Below are positions 35,121-43,712 of a DNA stretch of 64,000 bases, piece by piece. Numbering within the stretch: the stretch's first letter is position 1; each line of letters starts with the position of its first letter. Under the pieces are notes generated by a model, which saw only the letters and a list, made by a program, of their open reading frames with translations, made no database searches and had not been told where the DNA came from. A program made the position numbers and the translations under genes. The DNA comes from Simplicispira psychrophila DSM 11588 (GTDB lineage Bacteria; Pseudomonadota; Gammaproteobacteria; Burkholderiales; Burkholderiaceae_C), in the NCBI RefSeq assembly GCF_000688255.1, contig NZ_JHYS01000010.1, positions 1 to 64,000 on the forward strand. Reading direction: 5' to 3'.

Positions 35121-35699
35121 TTGAATATTTCCACACCCCCCGATTTCGCCGCCAACGCTCCTGCCCGCTACAGCTCCACTGCCATCGTCCTGCACTGGTT
35201 GCTGGCACTGGCCCTGGCAGGAATGCTGGGCATGGGTCTGTATATGACCGGGCTGCCGTTTTCGCCCCAGCGCCTCAAACTCTACAACTGGCATAAATGG
35301 GCGGGGGTGGCGGTATTGGCGTTGTCGCTGCTGCGCCTGCTGTGGCGCCTGACGCACCGCCCACCCGCCTTGCCCGTCGCCATGGCACAAACCATGCCCG
35401 GCTGGCAAAAAGCCGCCCACCATGGCATGCACCACCTGCTGTATGTGCTGTTCTTCGCCGTACCGCTGATCGGCTGGGCCTACAGCTCGGCAGCGGGTTT
35501 TCCCATCGTTTTTCTGGGCCTGTGGCAACTGCCTGACTTTGTGCCGGTGAGCAAGGCACTGGCGGCCTCCCTCAAGCCCTGGCACCAGATCAGCGCCTAC
35601 ACCCTGGCCGCCCTGGCGCTGTTGCATGTCGCCGCCGCTCTGAAACACCAGTGGATCGACCGCGATGGCCTGCTGACCCGCATGTCGCTGCGCAACTGA
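35121..35699 (+). CDS. cytochrome b561
   Basis: About 192 residues from TTG 35121; no ATG is available before the conserved region, and TTG 35061 is an alternative. Four membrane segments with haem-ligand histidines: IVLHWLLA, YNWHKWAGV, MHHLLYVLF and ALLHVAAALKHQW. Cytochromes b561 of this type pass electrons between quinones and periplasmic acceptors. The two following genes encode YceI proteins, a frequent partner family that binds isoprenoid quinones or lipids in the periplasm, so these three probably form one unit. Confidence 0.85.
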   Translation: MNISTPPDFAANAPARYSSTAIVLHWLLALALAGMLGMGLYMTGLPFSPQRLKLYNWHKWAGVAVLALSLLRLLWRLTHRPPALPVAMAQTMPGWQKAAHHGMHHLLYVLFFAVPLIGWAYSSAAGFPIVFLGLWQLPDFVPVSKALAASLKPWHQISAYTLAALALLHVAAALKHQWIDRDGLLTRMSLRN

Positions 35700-35764
35700 A
35701 TCGCCACTGAACCTCTGGCGCACTGCCACACTCTGATCTGCCTTGTCCGTTTTTGAAAGCCTCC

Positions 35765-36340
35765 ATGCAAATTTCCTCTATCGTCTCTGCCCTGCTGCTA
35801 ACCAGCGCCTCCTTGCTAGCCGTCCAGCCCGCCCTGGCGCAACAAAAACTGGCGCCAGCCGACAGCCAGATCGGTTTCACCACGCGCCAGATGGGTGTGC
35901 CGCTGGAAGGACACTTCAAAAAATTTGATGCGCAGGTCACCTTCAACCCTGCGCAACTGGCCAGCAGTCACATCACCGTTACTGTGGACACCGCCAGCGC
36001 CACGCTGGGCGCGCCCGAGTCCGACGCCGAAATGCCCAAGGCCACCTGGTTCAACGTGCCACAGTTTCCGCAAGCCACCTTCCAGTCCAGCAGCATCAAG
36101 GCGCTGGGTGGCGGCAAATTCGAAGTGGCCGGCAAACTCAGCATCAAAGGCATCGCGCGCGACGTGGTGGCACCCGTCACGCTGGTGCAAAACGGCGCGA
36201 ACACGACAGCGACTGGCACACTCACCCTTCAGCGCCTGACCTACAAGATCGGTGAAAACGAGTGGGCTGACACCTCAATGGTGGCCAACGACGTGCAGGT
36301 CAAATTCAAGCTGGTACTGACCGGCATCGCCAAACTCTGA
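35765..36340 (+). CDS. YceI-family periplasmic lipid-binding protein 1
   Basis: 191 residues from ATG 35765 (an upstream TTG at 35753 would add four). Signal peptide with core ALLLTSASLLA and a cleavage site before QQKLAPADSQ. The YceI lipocalin-like barrel is recognised by IGFTTRQMGVPLEGHFKKFD, MPKATWFNVPQFPQATF and a GKLSIKGIARDVVAPV stretch. Family members bind long isoprenoid chains in the periplasm. It lies between cytochrome b561 and a second YceI gene. Confidence 0.9.
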   Translation: MQISSIVSALLLTSASLLAVQPALAQQKLAPADSQIGFTTRQMGVPLEGHFKKFDAQVTFNPAQLASSHITVTVDTASATLGAPESDAEMPKATWFNVPQFPQATFQSSSIKALGGGKFEVAGKLSIKGIARDVVAPVTLVQNGANTTATGTLTLQRLTYKIGENEWADTSMVANDVQVKFKLVLTGIAKL

Positions 36341-36402
36341 CGCTGCGGCCTCGTTTTTCATTTCTCTTTTTTTTCACCACCCTTTTGCAGGAGCCCCTTG
36401 CC

Positions 36403-36975
36403 ATGCGCAAAACCTTTTTCGCCCTCGCCGCCGCCACGTTGCTGGCCGGTGCCGCCCACGCCGCACCCAGCGAATACGCCATCGACCCCGCCCACACCTT
36501 TGTGACCTTCGAGATCAGCCACTTTGGCGCCTCGGTCAACCGCGGCCGCTTCGACAAAAAGCAAGGCACGGTGGAATTTGACAAAGCGGGCAAGAGCGGC
36601 AAAGTGGACATCAGCTTCGATAGCAACTCGATCAACACCGGCACCCCCTCCTTTGACAAGCACCTGCAAAGCGCCGACCTGTTCAACGCCGCGCAGTTCC
36701 CGACCATCCATTTCGTCTCGGACAAATTCCACTTCAATGGCGACAAGGTCAGCGAAGTCACCGGCCAGCTGACGCTGTTGGGTAAAACTGCGCCCGTCAC
36801 CTTCAAGGCCAACCAGTTCAACTGCTACCAAAGCCCGATGCTGAAACGCGAAGTGTGCGGCGGCGACTTTGAAGCCACCATCGACCGCACCCAGTGGGGC
36901 ATGAACTACGGCATCGACTGGGGCTTTGCCAAGAACGTGCGCTTGGTGGTGCAGATCGAAGCTATCAAGCAGTAA
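36403..36975 (+). CDS. YceI-family periplasmic lipid-binding protein 2
   Basis: 190 residues; ATG 36403 has a caggag ribosome site nine bases upstream. Signal peptide ending LLAGAAHA. Core YceI motifs: YAIDPAHTFVTFEISHFG, LQSADLFNAAQFPTIHF, GQLTLLGKTAPVTF and C-terminal TQWGMNYGIDWG. The sequence is clearly different from the neighbour YceI, so this is an old duplication rather than a recent copy. A rho-independent terminator follows at 37020. Confidence 0.92.
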   Translation: MRKTFFALAAATLLAGAAHAAPSEYAIDPAHTFVTFEISHFGASVNRGRFDKKQGTVEFDKAGKSGKVDISFDSNSINTGTPSFDKHLQSADLFNAAQFPTIHFVSDKFHFNGDKVSEVTGQLTLLGKTAPVTFKANQFNCYQSPMLKREVCGGDFEATIDRTQWGMNYGIDWGFAKNVRLVVQIEAIKQ

Positions 36976-37019
36976 ACACCGCCCGCTAAAATCGGCGCAT
37001 CCCGCCTTCGTCTAACACT

Positions 37020-37046
37020 ACGGCATCCTTTTGGGATGCCGTTTTC
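37020..37046 (+). terminator. rho-independent terminator after yceI gene
   Basis: Perfect 9-bp stem acggcatcc (37020-37028) and ggatgccgt (37034-37042) with a 5-base loop, followed by ttt. It ends the cytochrome b561-YceI transcript about 45 bases after the last stop and 25 bases before valS. Confidence 0.8.
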
Positions 37047-37066
37047 ATTTGCACTGCCCTAATCCG

Positions 37067-39943
37067 ATGAGCCCCATGAGCGATACCCCTGCCCAACCCG
37101 GCCTTGCCAGCCTGTCCAAATCGTTTGAGCCCGCTGCGTTGGAGGCCCATTGGGGGCCAGAGTGGGAAAAACGCGGCTACGGCGCTGCGGGTGTGCGCGG
37201 CACCGGCGTAGCACAGGCAGACGCCGCCTCGTTCGCCATCCAGCTGCCACCGCCTAACGTGACAGGCACGCTGCACATGGGGCACGCGTTCAACCAAACC
37301 ATCATGGACAGCCTGACGCGCTACCACCGGATGCGCGGCGACAACACCGTCTGGGTGCCCGGCACCGACCACGCGGGTATTGCCACGCAAATCGTCGTCG
37401 AGCGCCAGTTGCAAGAGCAGGGCATCAGCCGCCACGACATGGGCCCGACACCGCCCGAGGCGCGTAAAAACTTCGTCTCCAAAGTGTGGGAATGGAAAGA
37501 GCAGTCTGGTAACACGATTACCACGCAAATGCGCCGCATGGGCGACAGCGTCGATTGGAGCCGCGAATATTTCACCATGGACGACAAACTGTCCAGCGTT
37601 GTCACCGACACCTTCGTCAAGCTGTACCAGCAGGGCCTGATTTACCGTGGCAAGCGCTTGGTGAATTGGGATCCAAAACTGCAATCTGCTGTGTCCGACC
37701 TCGAAGTCGAAAGCGAAGAAAAAGACGGCTCGCTGTGGCACATCGCCTATCCGCTGGCCGATGGCTCGGGTCAACTGGTCGTAGCCACGACGCGCCCTGA
37801 GACCATGTTGGGCGACGTAGCGGTGATGGTGCATCCCGAAGACGAGCGCTACGCCCACCTGATTGGCCAAATGGTCACGCTGCCGCTGTGCGACCGCCAA
37901 ATCCCGGTGATTGCCGACGACTACGTCGATAAAGCCTTTGGTACCGGCGTGGTCAAAGTCACGCCCGCGCACGACCAGAACGACTATGCCGTCGGCCAGC
38001 GCCATAAGCTGCCGATGATTTGCATATTGACGCTGCAAGCCACCATCAACGACGCAGCGCCAGAAAAGTACCGGGGCATGGATCGCTTTGTGGCGCGCAA
38101 AGCGGTGGTCGCCGACTTGGAAGCCGCTGGCCTGATGGTCGAAATCAAAAAGCACAAGCTGATAGTGCCGATTTGCACCCGCACCGGCCAAGTGGTCGAG
38201 CCGATGCTGACCGACCAGTGGTTTGTCGCCATGACCAAGGTCAGCGACCAAGACCCGACCGGCAAGAGCATTGCGCAAAAAGCCATCGACGCGGTGGCTT
38301 CGGGCCAAGTCGAGTTTGTGCCGGAGAACTGGGTCAACACCTACAACCAGTGGATGAACAACATCCAAGACTGGTGCATCTCACGCCAGCTGTGGTGGGG
38401 CCACCAAATTCCGGCGTGGTACGACGAAGATGGCAAGGTCTACGTGGCAAAAAGCGAAGCCGAGGCCCAAGTCCAAGCGCCGGGCAAAACCCTGCGCCGC
38501 GATGACGACGTGCTCGACACTTGGTACTCGTCTGCGCTGGTGCCGTTCAGCACCATGGGCTGGCCTGACCAAGGCGACAGCGCTACCGACGACTACAACC
38601 TGTACCTGCCCAGCAGCGTGCTGGTGACCGGTTACGACATCATCTTTTTCTGGGTCGCCAGAATGATCATGATGACCACGCACTTCACCGGTCGCGTGCC
38701 GTTCAAGCATGTGTACATCCACGGCTTGGTGCGCGATGCGCAGGGCAAGAAGATGAGCAAGTCCGAGGGCAACGTGCTCGACCCGGTGGACTTGATCGAC
38801 GGCATTTCGCTGGCCCCGCTGCTGGACAAACGCACCACCGGCCTGCGCAAACCCGAGACCGCGCCCCGGGTGCGCAAGGACACGCAAAAAGAATTCCCCG
38901 ACGGTATCCCCGCTTATGGCGCCGATGCACTGCGCTTCACCTTCGCGGCCTTGGCCAGTCTGGGCCGCAGCATCAATTTTGATAGCAAGCGCTGCGAGGG
39001 CTACCGCAACTTCTGCAACAAGCTGTGGAACGCCAGCCGCTTTGTGCTGATGAACTGCGAAGGCCAGGACTGCGGTGTCACAGCCACCGACTGCAGCACC
39101 ATGGAGTTCAGCCAGTGCGACCGCTGGATCACCTCGCAACTGCAAAAAACCGAGGCCGAAGTCGCCAAAGGCTTTGCCGAGTACCGCCTCGACAACGTCG
39201 CCAACACGGTGTACGACTTTGTCTGGAACGAGTTTTGCGACTGGTACTTAGAAATCGCCAAGGTGCAAATCCAGACGGGCAACGCTGCCCAGCAACGCGC
39301 CACGCGCCGCACGCTGATCCGTGTACTCGAAGCCATCTTGCGTTTGGCGCACCCGATCATTCCGTTCATCACCGAAGAGCTGTGGCAAAAGGTCGCGCCG
39401 GTGGCCGGCTTGGCGGGCGAATCGGTCAGCATCGCGCATTACCCCGAAGCACGGCCTGAAAAAATCGACGAAGACGCTATTGCCTACGTCGCCCGTCTGA
39501 AAGGCCTGGTCGATGCCTGCCGCACGCTGCGTGGTGAGATGAGCGTTTCGCCCTCGACGCGCCTGCCGATGTTTGCCGTGGGTGACAGCATGTTCTTGCG
39601 CGGTGCCACGCCGGTGCTGCAAGCGCTGGCCAAGCTGAGCGAAGTCAAGGTGTTTGACGACGAAACCGCCTGGCAAGCCGCCGCACAAGCCGCCCCCGTG
39701 GCCGTGGTCGGCGAAGCACGCGTGTGCCTGCACATGGAAATCGACGTAGCCGCTGAAAAGCTCCGTCTGGGCAAAGAAATCACCCGTCTGGACGGCGAGA
39801 TCACCAAGGCCCATGCCAAGCTGGGCAACGAAGCCTTTGTCGCCAAAGCCCCGCCCGCCGTTCTCGCCCAAGAGCAGAAACGTGTGGCAGACTTTGTCGC
39901 CACCATCGAACGCCTGCGCGACCAATTGGCCCGTCTGGGCTGA
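37067..39943 (+). CDS. valS: valyl-tRNA synthetase
   Basis: 958 residues from ATG 37067 (ATG 37076 is also possible). Class I synthetase: HIGH-type motif [15 protein letters not shown] near the N-terminus, KMSKS in [14 protein letters not shown], the editing domain between them ([14 protein letters not shown]), the anticodon-binding region ([13 protein letters not shown]) and a C-terminal coiled coil ([21 protein letters not shown]). It charges tRNA-Val and hydrolyses mischarged Thr-tRNA. Housekeeping gene following a terminator. Confidence 0.97.
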   Translation: MSPMSDTPAQPGLASLSKSFEPAALEAHWGPEWEKRGYGAAGVRGTGVAQADAASFAIQLPPPNVTGTLHMGHAFNQTIMDSLTRYHRMRGDNTVWVPGTDHAGIATQIVVERQLQEQGISRHDMGPTPPEARKNFVSKVWEWKEQSGNTITTQMRRMGDSVDWSREYFTMDDKLSSVVTDTFVKLYQQGLIYRGKRLVNWDPKLQSAVSDLEVESEEKDGSLWHIAYPLADGSGQLVVATTRPETMLGDVAVMVHPEDERYAHLIGQMVTLPLCDRQIPVIADDYVDKAFGTGVVKVTPAHDQNDYAVGQRHKLPMICILTLQATINDAAPEKYRGMDRFVARKAVVADLEAAGLMVEIKKHKLIVPICTRTGQVVEPMLTDQWFVAMTKVSDQDPTGKSIAQKAIDAVASGQVEFVPENWVNTYNQWMNNIQDWCISRQLWWGHQIPAWYDEDGKVYVAKSEAEAQVQAPGKTLRRDDDVLDTWYSSALVPFSTMGWPDQGDSATDDYNLYLPSSVLVTGYDIIFFWVARMIMMTTHFTGRVPFKHVYIHGLVRDAQGKKMSKSEGNVLDPVDLIDGISLAPLLDKRTTGLRKPETAPRVRKDTQKEFPDGIPAYGADALRFTFAALASLGRSINFDSKRCEGYRNFCNKLWNASRFVLMNCEGQDCGVTATDCSTMEFSQCDRWITSQLQKTEAEVAKGFAEYRLDNVANTVYDFVWNEFCDWYLEIAKVQIQTGNAAQQRATRRTLIRVLEAILRLAHPIIPFITEELWQKVAPVAGLAGESVSIAHYPEARPEKIDEDAIAYVARLKGLVDACRTLRGEMSVSPSTRLPMFAVGDSMFLRGATPVLQALAKLSEVKVFDDETAWQAAAQAAPVAVVGEARVCLHMEIDVAAEKLRLGKEITRLDGEITKAHAKLGNEAFVAKAPPAVLAQEQKRVADFVATIERLRDQLARLG

Positions 39944-39984
39944 GCCCCAGGCACCTCCTCCACCGTCCCCACTCCGATCACACC

Positions 39985-40878
39985 ATGACCCTTCACACCA
40001 ACGCTCCCGTTCGTAAAGCCGTGTTCCCTGTGGCCGGCTTGGGCACGCGCTTCTTGCCCGCTACCAAAGCCTCGCCCAAAGAGATGCTGCCGGTGGTAGA
40101 CAAACCGCTGATCCAGTACGCCGTCGAAGAAGCCTACACCGCTGGCGTGCGCCACATGGTCTTTGTCACCGGCCGCAGCAAGCGCGCCATCGAGGACCAT
40201 TTCGACACCGCCTACGAACTGGAAAGCGAACTGGAGGCCGCCGGCAAGCACGCGCTGCTGGAGCTGGTGCGCTCGCTGATGCCGGACGACATGCACTGCT
40301 CGTTCGTGCGCCAGCCGCGCTCGCTCGGCCTGGGCCATGCCGTGCTGTGCGCCGAACCGCTGGTCGGCAACGAGCCGTTTGCCGTACTGCTGGCCGACGA
40401 CCTGATGGTCGGTCCGGTGGGCGGCGAATCGGTGCTGGCACAAATGGTGGCGGCCTTTCGCCAGCAAGGCCGCTCGATGCTGGCGGTGCAGGAAGTACCG
40501 CAAGACCAAGTCAATCGCTACGGCATCGTCGCCGGCGAGCCGGCCGGTGGCGCACTGATGCGCATCCAGCGCATCGTCGAAAAACCGGCCGTCAAGGATG
40601 CCCCCTCGCGCATGGGCGTGGCCGGGCGCTACATCCTGACACCGGCGATTTTTGAGCAGCTGCGCACCCAACCTAAAGGCGCCGGCGGCGAAATCCAGCT
40701 CACCGACGCCATCGCCCGCCTGATGGCGCACGAAGCGGTGTACGCCTTCCAGTACGCCGGCAAGCGCTACGACTGCGGTAGCAAGGAAGGTTTCTTAGAA
40801 GCCACGGTGGAGTTGGCGCTGCAACACCCGCAGGTGGGCGAAGCGTTTCGTGAGTACCTGAAGACGTTAGAACTCTGA
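39985..40878 (+). CDS. galU: UTP-glucose-1-phosphate uridylyltransferase
   Basis: 297 residues. Nucleotidyltransferase signature [17 protein letters not shown] with the conserved Arg and Lys, [18 protein letters not shown], the metal Asp in LLADDLMV, and late [12 protein letters not shown] and [10 protein letters not shown]. Makes UDP-glucose for cell-envelope sugars. It starts 41 bases after valS and is followed by a dispersed repeat. UDP-sugars made here could feed the glycosyltransferase of the pigment cluster, but no direct link is shown. Confidence 0.96.
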   Translation: MTLHTNAPVRKAVFPVAGLGTRFLPATKASPKEMLPVVDKPLIQYAVEEAYTAGVRHMVFVTGRSKRAIEDHFDTAYELESELEAAGKHALLELVRSLMPDDMHCSFVRQPRSLGLGHAVLCAEPLVGNEPFAVLLADDLMVGPVGGESVLAQMVAAFRQQGRSMLAVQEVPQDQVNRYGIVAGEPAGGALMRIQRIVEKPAVKDAPSRMGVAGRYILTPAIFEQLRTQPKGAGGEIQLTDAIARLMAHEAVYAFQYAGKRYDCGSKEGFLEATVELALQHPQVGEAFREYLKTLEL

Positions 40879-40934
40879 TATTGATAGCTGTTAGCGCACG
40901 TATCTAAAGGGCTAGCGGCTGTTTTGACTATTAA
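40879..40934 (+). repeat. dispersed ~60-bp repeat, galU-sirtuin intergenic copy
   Basis: Begins in the galU stop and runs attgatagctgttagcgca ... tctaaagggctagcggct ... ttttgac. Closest to the copy at 46943 with the shared block agctgttagcgca and atctaaagggctag. Confidence 0.85.
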
Positions 40935-40969
40935 AGTGGCATAGTAACCAACAGAATCAGGACAGCCGC

Positions 40970-41893
40970 ATGACCGCAGACCCGCAATTGGAAGAAAAGC
41001 TCGCGCTGGCCGCTGAATGGATTCGCCGCGCCTCTGGCATGGTGGTGGCAGCGGGTGCGGGCATGGGCATCGACTCGGGCATGCCGGACTTTCGCGGTGA
41101 CAACGGCTTTTGGCGCGCCTACCCGGCGCTGGGGGCCAGTGGGCTGCACTTTGAAGACATCGCCTCGCCGCGCGCCTTTGACGAGCAGCCGCGCACCGCT
41201 TGGGGCTTTTACGGCCACCGCCTGCGCCTGTACCGCGCCACCCAGCCACACGCTGGCTTTGAGCTGCTCCACCAGTGGAGCCAGCGCATGGCGCAAGGCG
41301 CCTTCGTCTTCACCAGCAACGTCGATGGGCATTTTCGCAAAGCCGGCTTTGCGCCGGCGCGCATCTACGAATACCACGGCTCCATCCACCGGCTGCAATG
41401 CACGGCCAACTGCAACGGCCATATCTGGGACGCCGCCGCCATCCACCCCCAGGTGGACGAAGCCGCCTGCCAAATGCTCGGTGATTTGCCCCGCTGCCCG
41501 GATTGCGGCGCACTGGCGCGACCGAATATCTTGATGTTTGGTGATGGCGACTGGAACAGCATGCGCAGCGACACGCAGCAAACGCGGCTGGCGCAGTGGT
41601 TAAGTAGCGCCCCAACGCCGCCGCTGGTGATAGAGATTGGCGCCGGCCGCGCCATTGCCACCGTGCGCCACTTCAGCCGGCAGATGCAGCAGCGCGGCAG
41701 CCAGCTGGTACGCATCAACCTGCACGAATCGAATATCGACAACCCCGATGCCATCGAGATTGCACTGGGGGCTAAAGAGGCGTTGCAGCGGATTCAGCAG
41801 CATTTGACAGATTGGGAATATGTGCTGCCCCCTGTGGTGTCGCGGCCGCTGCTGCCGCTGGAGTCAGTGATGACGCCGAAGCAATTGGAGTAG
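40970..41893 (+). CDS. Sir2-family NAD-dependent protein deacylase
   Basis: 307 residues. NAD-binding motif AAGAGMGIDSGMPDFRG (about 27-43), TSNVDGHF (115-122), catalytic His136 in YEYHGSIH, and a zinc module from Cys144, Cys148, Cys176 and Cys179. The first zinc pair is spaced CxxxC, not the usual CxxC, and the usual GAGIS and NIDGLH have changed to GAGMG and NVDGHF. It is longer than CobB (about 240 residues). Probably a cytoplasmic lysine deacylase. Base composition matches the flanking housekeeping genes (42 of 60 G/C at 41041-41100), so it does not seem to belong to the AT-richer DUF262 pair that starts 112 bases downstream. Confidence 0.88.
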   Translation: MTADPQLEEKLALAAEWIRRASGMVVAAGAGMGIDSGMPDFRGDNGFWRAYPALGASGLHFEDIASPRAFDEQPRTAWGFYGHRLRLYRATQPHAGFELLHQWSQRMAQGAFVFTSNVDGHFRKAGFAPARIYEYHGSIHRLQCTANCNGHIWDAAAIHPQVDEAACQMLGDLPRCPDCGALARPNILMFGDGDWNSMRSDTQQTRLAQWLSSAPTPPLVIEIGAGRAIATVRHFSRQMQQRGSQLVRINLHESNIDNPDAIEIALGAKEALQRIQQHLTDWEYVLPPVVSRPLLPLESVMTPKQLE

Positions 41894-42005
41894 CTGCCCA
41901 GATGTGTTGGCCATCGCCGCCGTCTGAATTGGTGGGTTACGCAGGGGGCGATGAATAAATCAGCTAAGCGTGCAAGATTTTTTAAATACCAAAGAGCAGC
42001 AAAAG

Positions 42006-43712
42006 ATGGACTACAAACTGGAACACAGAACCATAGGTTTTGGTATCGACTCTGTCAGTAGGAGGCCAACCACGGGCATCGAGGGGGTTTTTTTCATTCC
42101 TGCTTACCAGCGCGGCTACCGCTGGACTGAAGACGAAATCAAAAAACTGCTTGACGATATCTGGGAAACCGAAGGCAAGCCCTATAGCTTGCAACCGGTC
42201 GTTGTTAAAAAGCGGGAAGATGGTGCTTGGGAGCTGATTGACGGCCAGCAGCGGCTCACAACTCTCTGGTTGATTCTGCGTTTTATGCAGAAAGGAGATG
42301 CGCGCTATACCCTCGAATACGCAACTCGTACTGGCAGCCAGTCATATCTGGCAAGTTTGGATCCGGCGCAGGCGGACAGCAATATTGACTACTTCCACCT
42401 CCATAGAGCCCACACCACTATTGCCGACTGGTTTGAAAATAAACTGGGCGCGCAATACAAGCAATTCTTAATCGATGAAATTTTCCGGTTTCTATGCACC
42501 TCAGTGCGCGTCATCTGGTACGAGGTGCCAGCCAGCGAAAAGCCCATTCCTCTGTTTACCCGTCTAAATCAGGGGCGTATCCCTTTGACAGATGCCGAAC
42601 TCCTCAAGGCAGTGTTGCTGTCAAGCGTTGCTAAAAGCAAACCCGGACGTGAAACCGAAATCGCTGCGCAATGGGACGGCATGGAGCGCGATTTGCAGCG
42701 CACTGAGATATGGGCCTTCGTTGCGGGAAACGTACAAGACGATGATCGCTATGGCACACGCATCAGCTTGTTGTTAGACACATTGGCGCAGCAGAAAAAT
42801 CCTGTCAGCGGCACAGCACCTCGCTATCACACCTTCGATACATTACGCGAGCGAGCGGAGAGCGATAGCCTACTATTCTGGCGAGAAGTGGAGACACTGC
42901 ACGCCCAGATTCTTGGTTGGTTTGAGGATTCACGCGCATATAACAAAATCGGTTTTCTGGTGACGTGTGGCATGTCTATTGGACACATCCAGCGCTGCGC
43001 CTTAGAGAGAAATAAAAGCGCTTTTGATGTGTGGCTGATCGAGCAGATCAAAAATATGCTGAAAGTCAGTGCCGACAATCTGGATGAAGGCCTGCGCTAC
43101 GAAGGCGCCAAGGGCGACTCCAGCGCACTGCAGCAAATACTGCTGCTGTTCAACGTACAAGTCTGTCGTGAACGATTTCCGTTTGAAAAGCATGTGGGGC
43201 AAGACTGGACGTTAGAACACATCCACGCGCAGAACGCGCAAAGCCTGAACCGTGCTGAGGAGTGGAACACTTGGCTGATTGAACACCGCAAAGCTCTGGT
43301 AGCTATTCAGACGGTCAACAATGCGTCTGATATCCCGTCTTTGATCAACGAGATCGACGATGCTCTCCCAGATATTCATAACTCCCGTTTTGGTGAGCGT
43401 TTTCACGCCTTAGCGGCGCGGATACAAAAAATTCTGACTCTTGACGATGAAGGTGCTGACCACACCATCGCTAACTTGGCCTTGCTATCCCGTGGAGACA
43501 ATGCCGCTCTGAGCAACTCGGTATTCGAGGTCAAGCGGCAAAAAATATTGGCGATGGACAAGGACGGTTATTACATCCCAGCGGCAACCCGTAATGTATT
43601 CCTGAAGTACTACACCCAAGCAGATGGTCTGCACCCTCATTTTTGGGGCAGTGCGGATAAGGCGGAATATTTGCAGGAAATAAAAACTCAACTGGCTCCC
43701 TACCTGCAATGA
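42006..43712 (+). CDS. DUF262 + DUF1524 (HNH-like) protein, GmrSD-type
   Basis: 568 residues from ATG 42006 (a GTG at 41970 would add 12). N-terminal DUF262: FIPAYQRGYRWTEDEI (about 30-45) and the NTP-handling motif DGQQRLTTLW (79-88). C-terminal DUF1524: LEHIHAQNAQ (about 403), NLALLSRGDN and LSNSVFEVKR (about 484-505), the pattern of the HNH-like nuclease. Proteins of this build include the GmrSD restriction enzyme, which cleaves modified phage DNA, and the SspE family. The gene is AT-richer than its surroundings (24 of 60 G/C at 42421-42480) and is coupled to a second DUF262 gene by an ATGA overlap. I infer an acquired anti-phage pair; the target is unknown. Confidence 0.88.
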   Translation: MDYKLEHRTIGFGIDSVSRRPTTGIEGVFFIPAYQRGYRWTEDEIKKLLDDIWETEGKPYSLQPVVVKKREDGAWELIDGQQRLTTLWLILRFMQKGDARYTLEYATRTGSQSYLASLDPAQADSNIDYFHLHRAHTTIADWFENKLGAQYKQFLIDEIFRFLCTSVRVIWYEVPASEKPIPLFTRLNQGRIPLTDAELLKAVLLSSVAKSKPGRETEIAAQWDGMERDLQRTEIWAFVAGNVQDDDRYGTRISLLLDTLAQQKNPVSGTAPRYHTFDTLRERAESDSLLFWREVETLHAQILGWFEDSRAYNKIGFLVTCGMSIGHIQRCALERNKSAFDVWLIEQIKNMLKVSADNLDEGLRYEGAKGDSSALQQILLLFNVQVCRERFPFEKHVGQDWTLEHIHAQNAQSLNRAEEWNTWLIEHRKALVAIQTVNNASDIPSLINEIDDALPDIHNSRFGERFHALAARIQKILTLDDEGADHTIANLALLSRGDNAALSNSVFEVKRQKILAMDKDGYYIPAATRNVFLKYYTQADGLHPHFWGSADKAEYLQEIKTQLAPYLQ

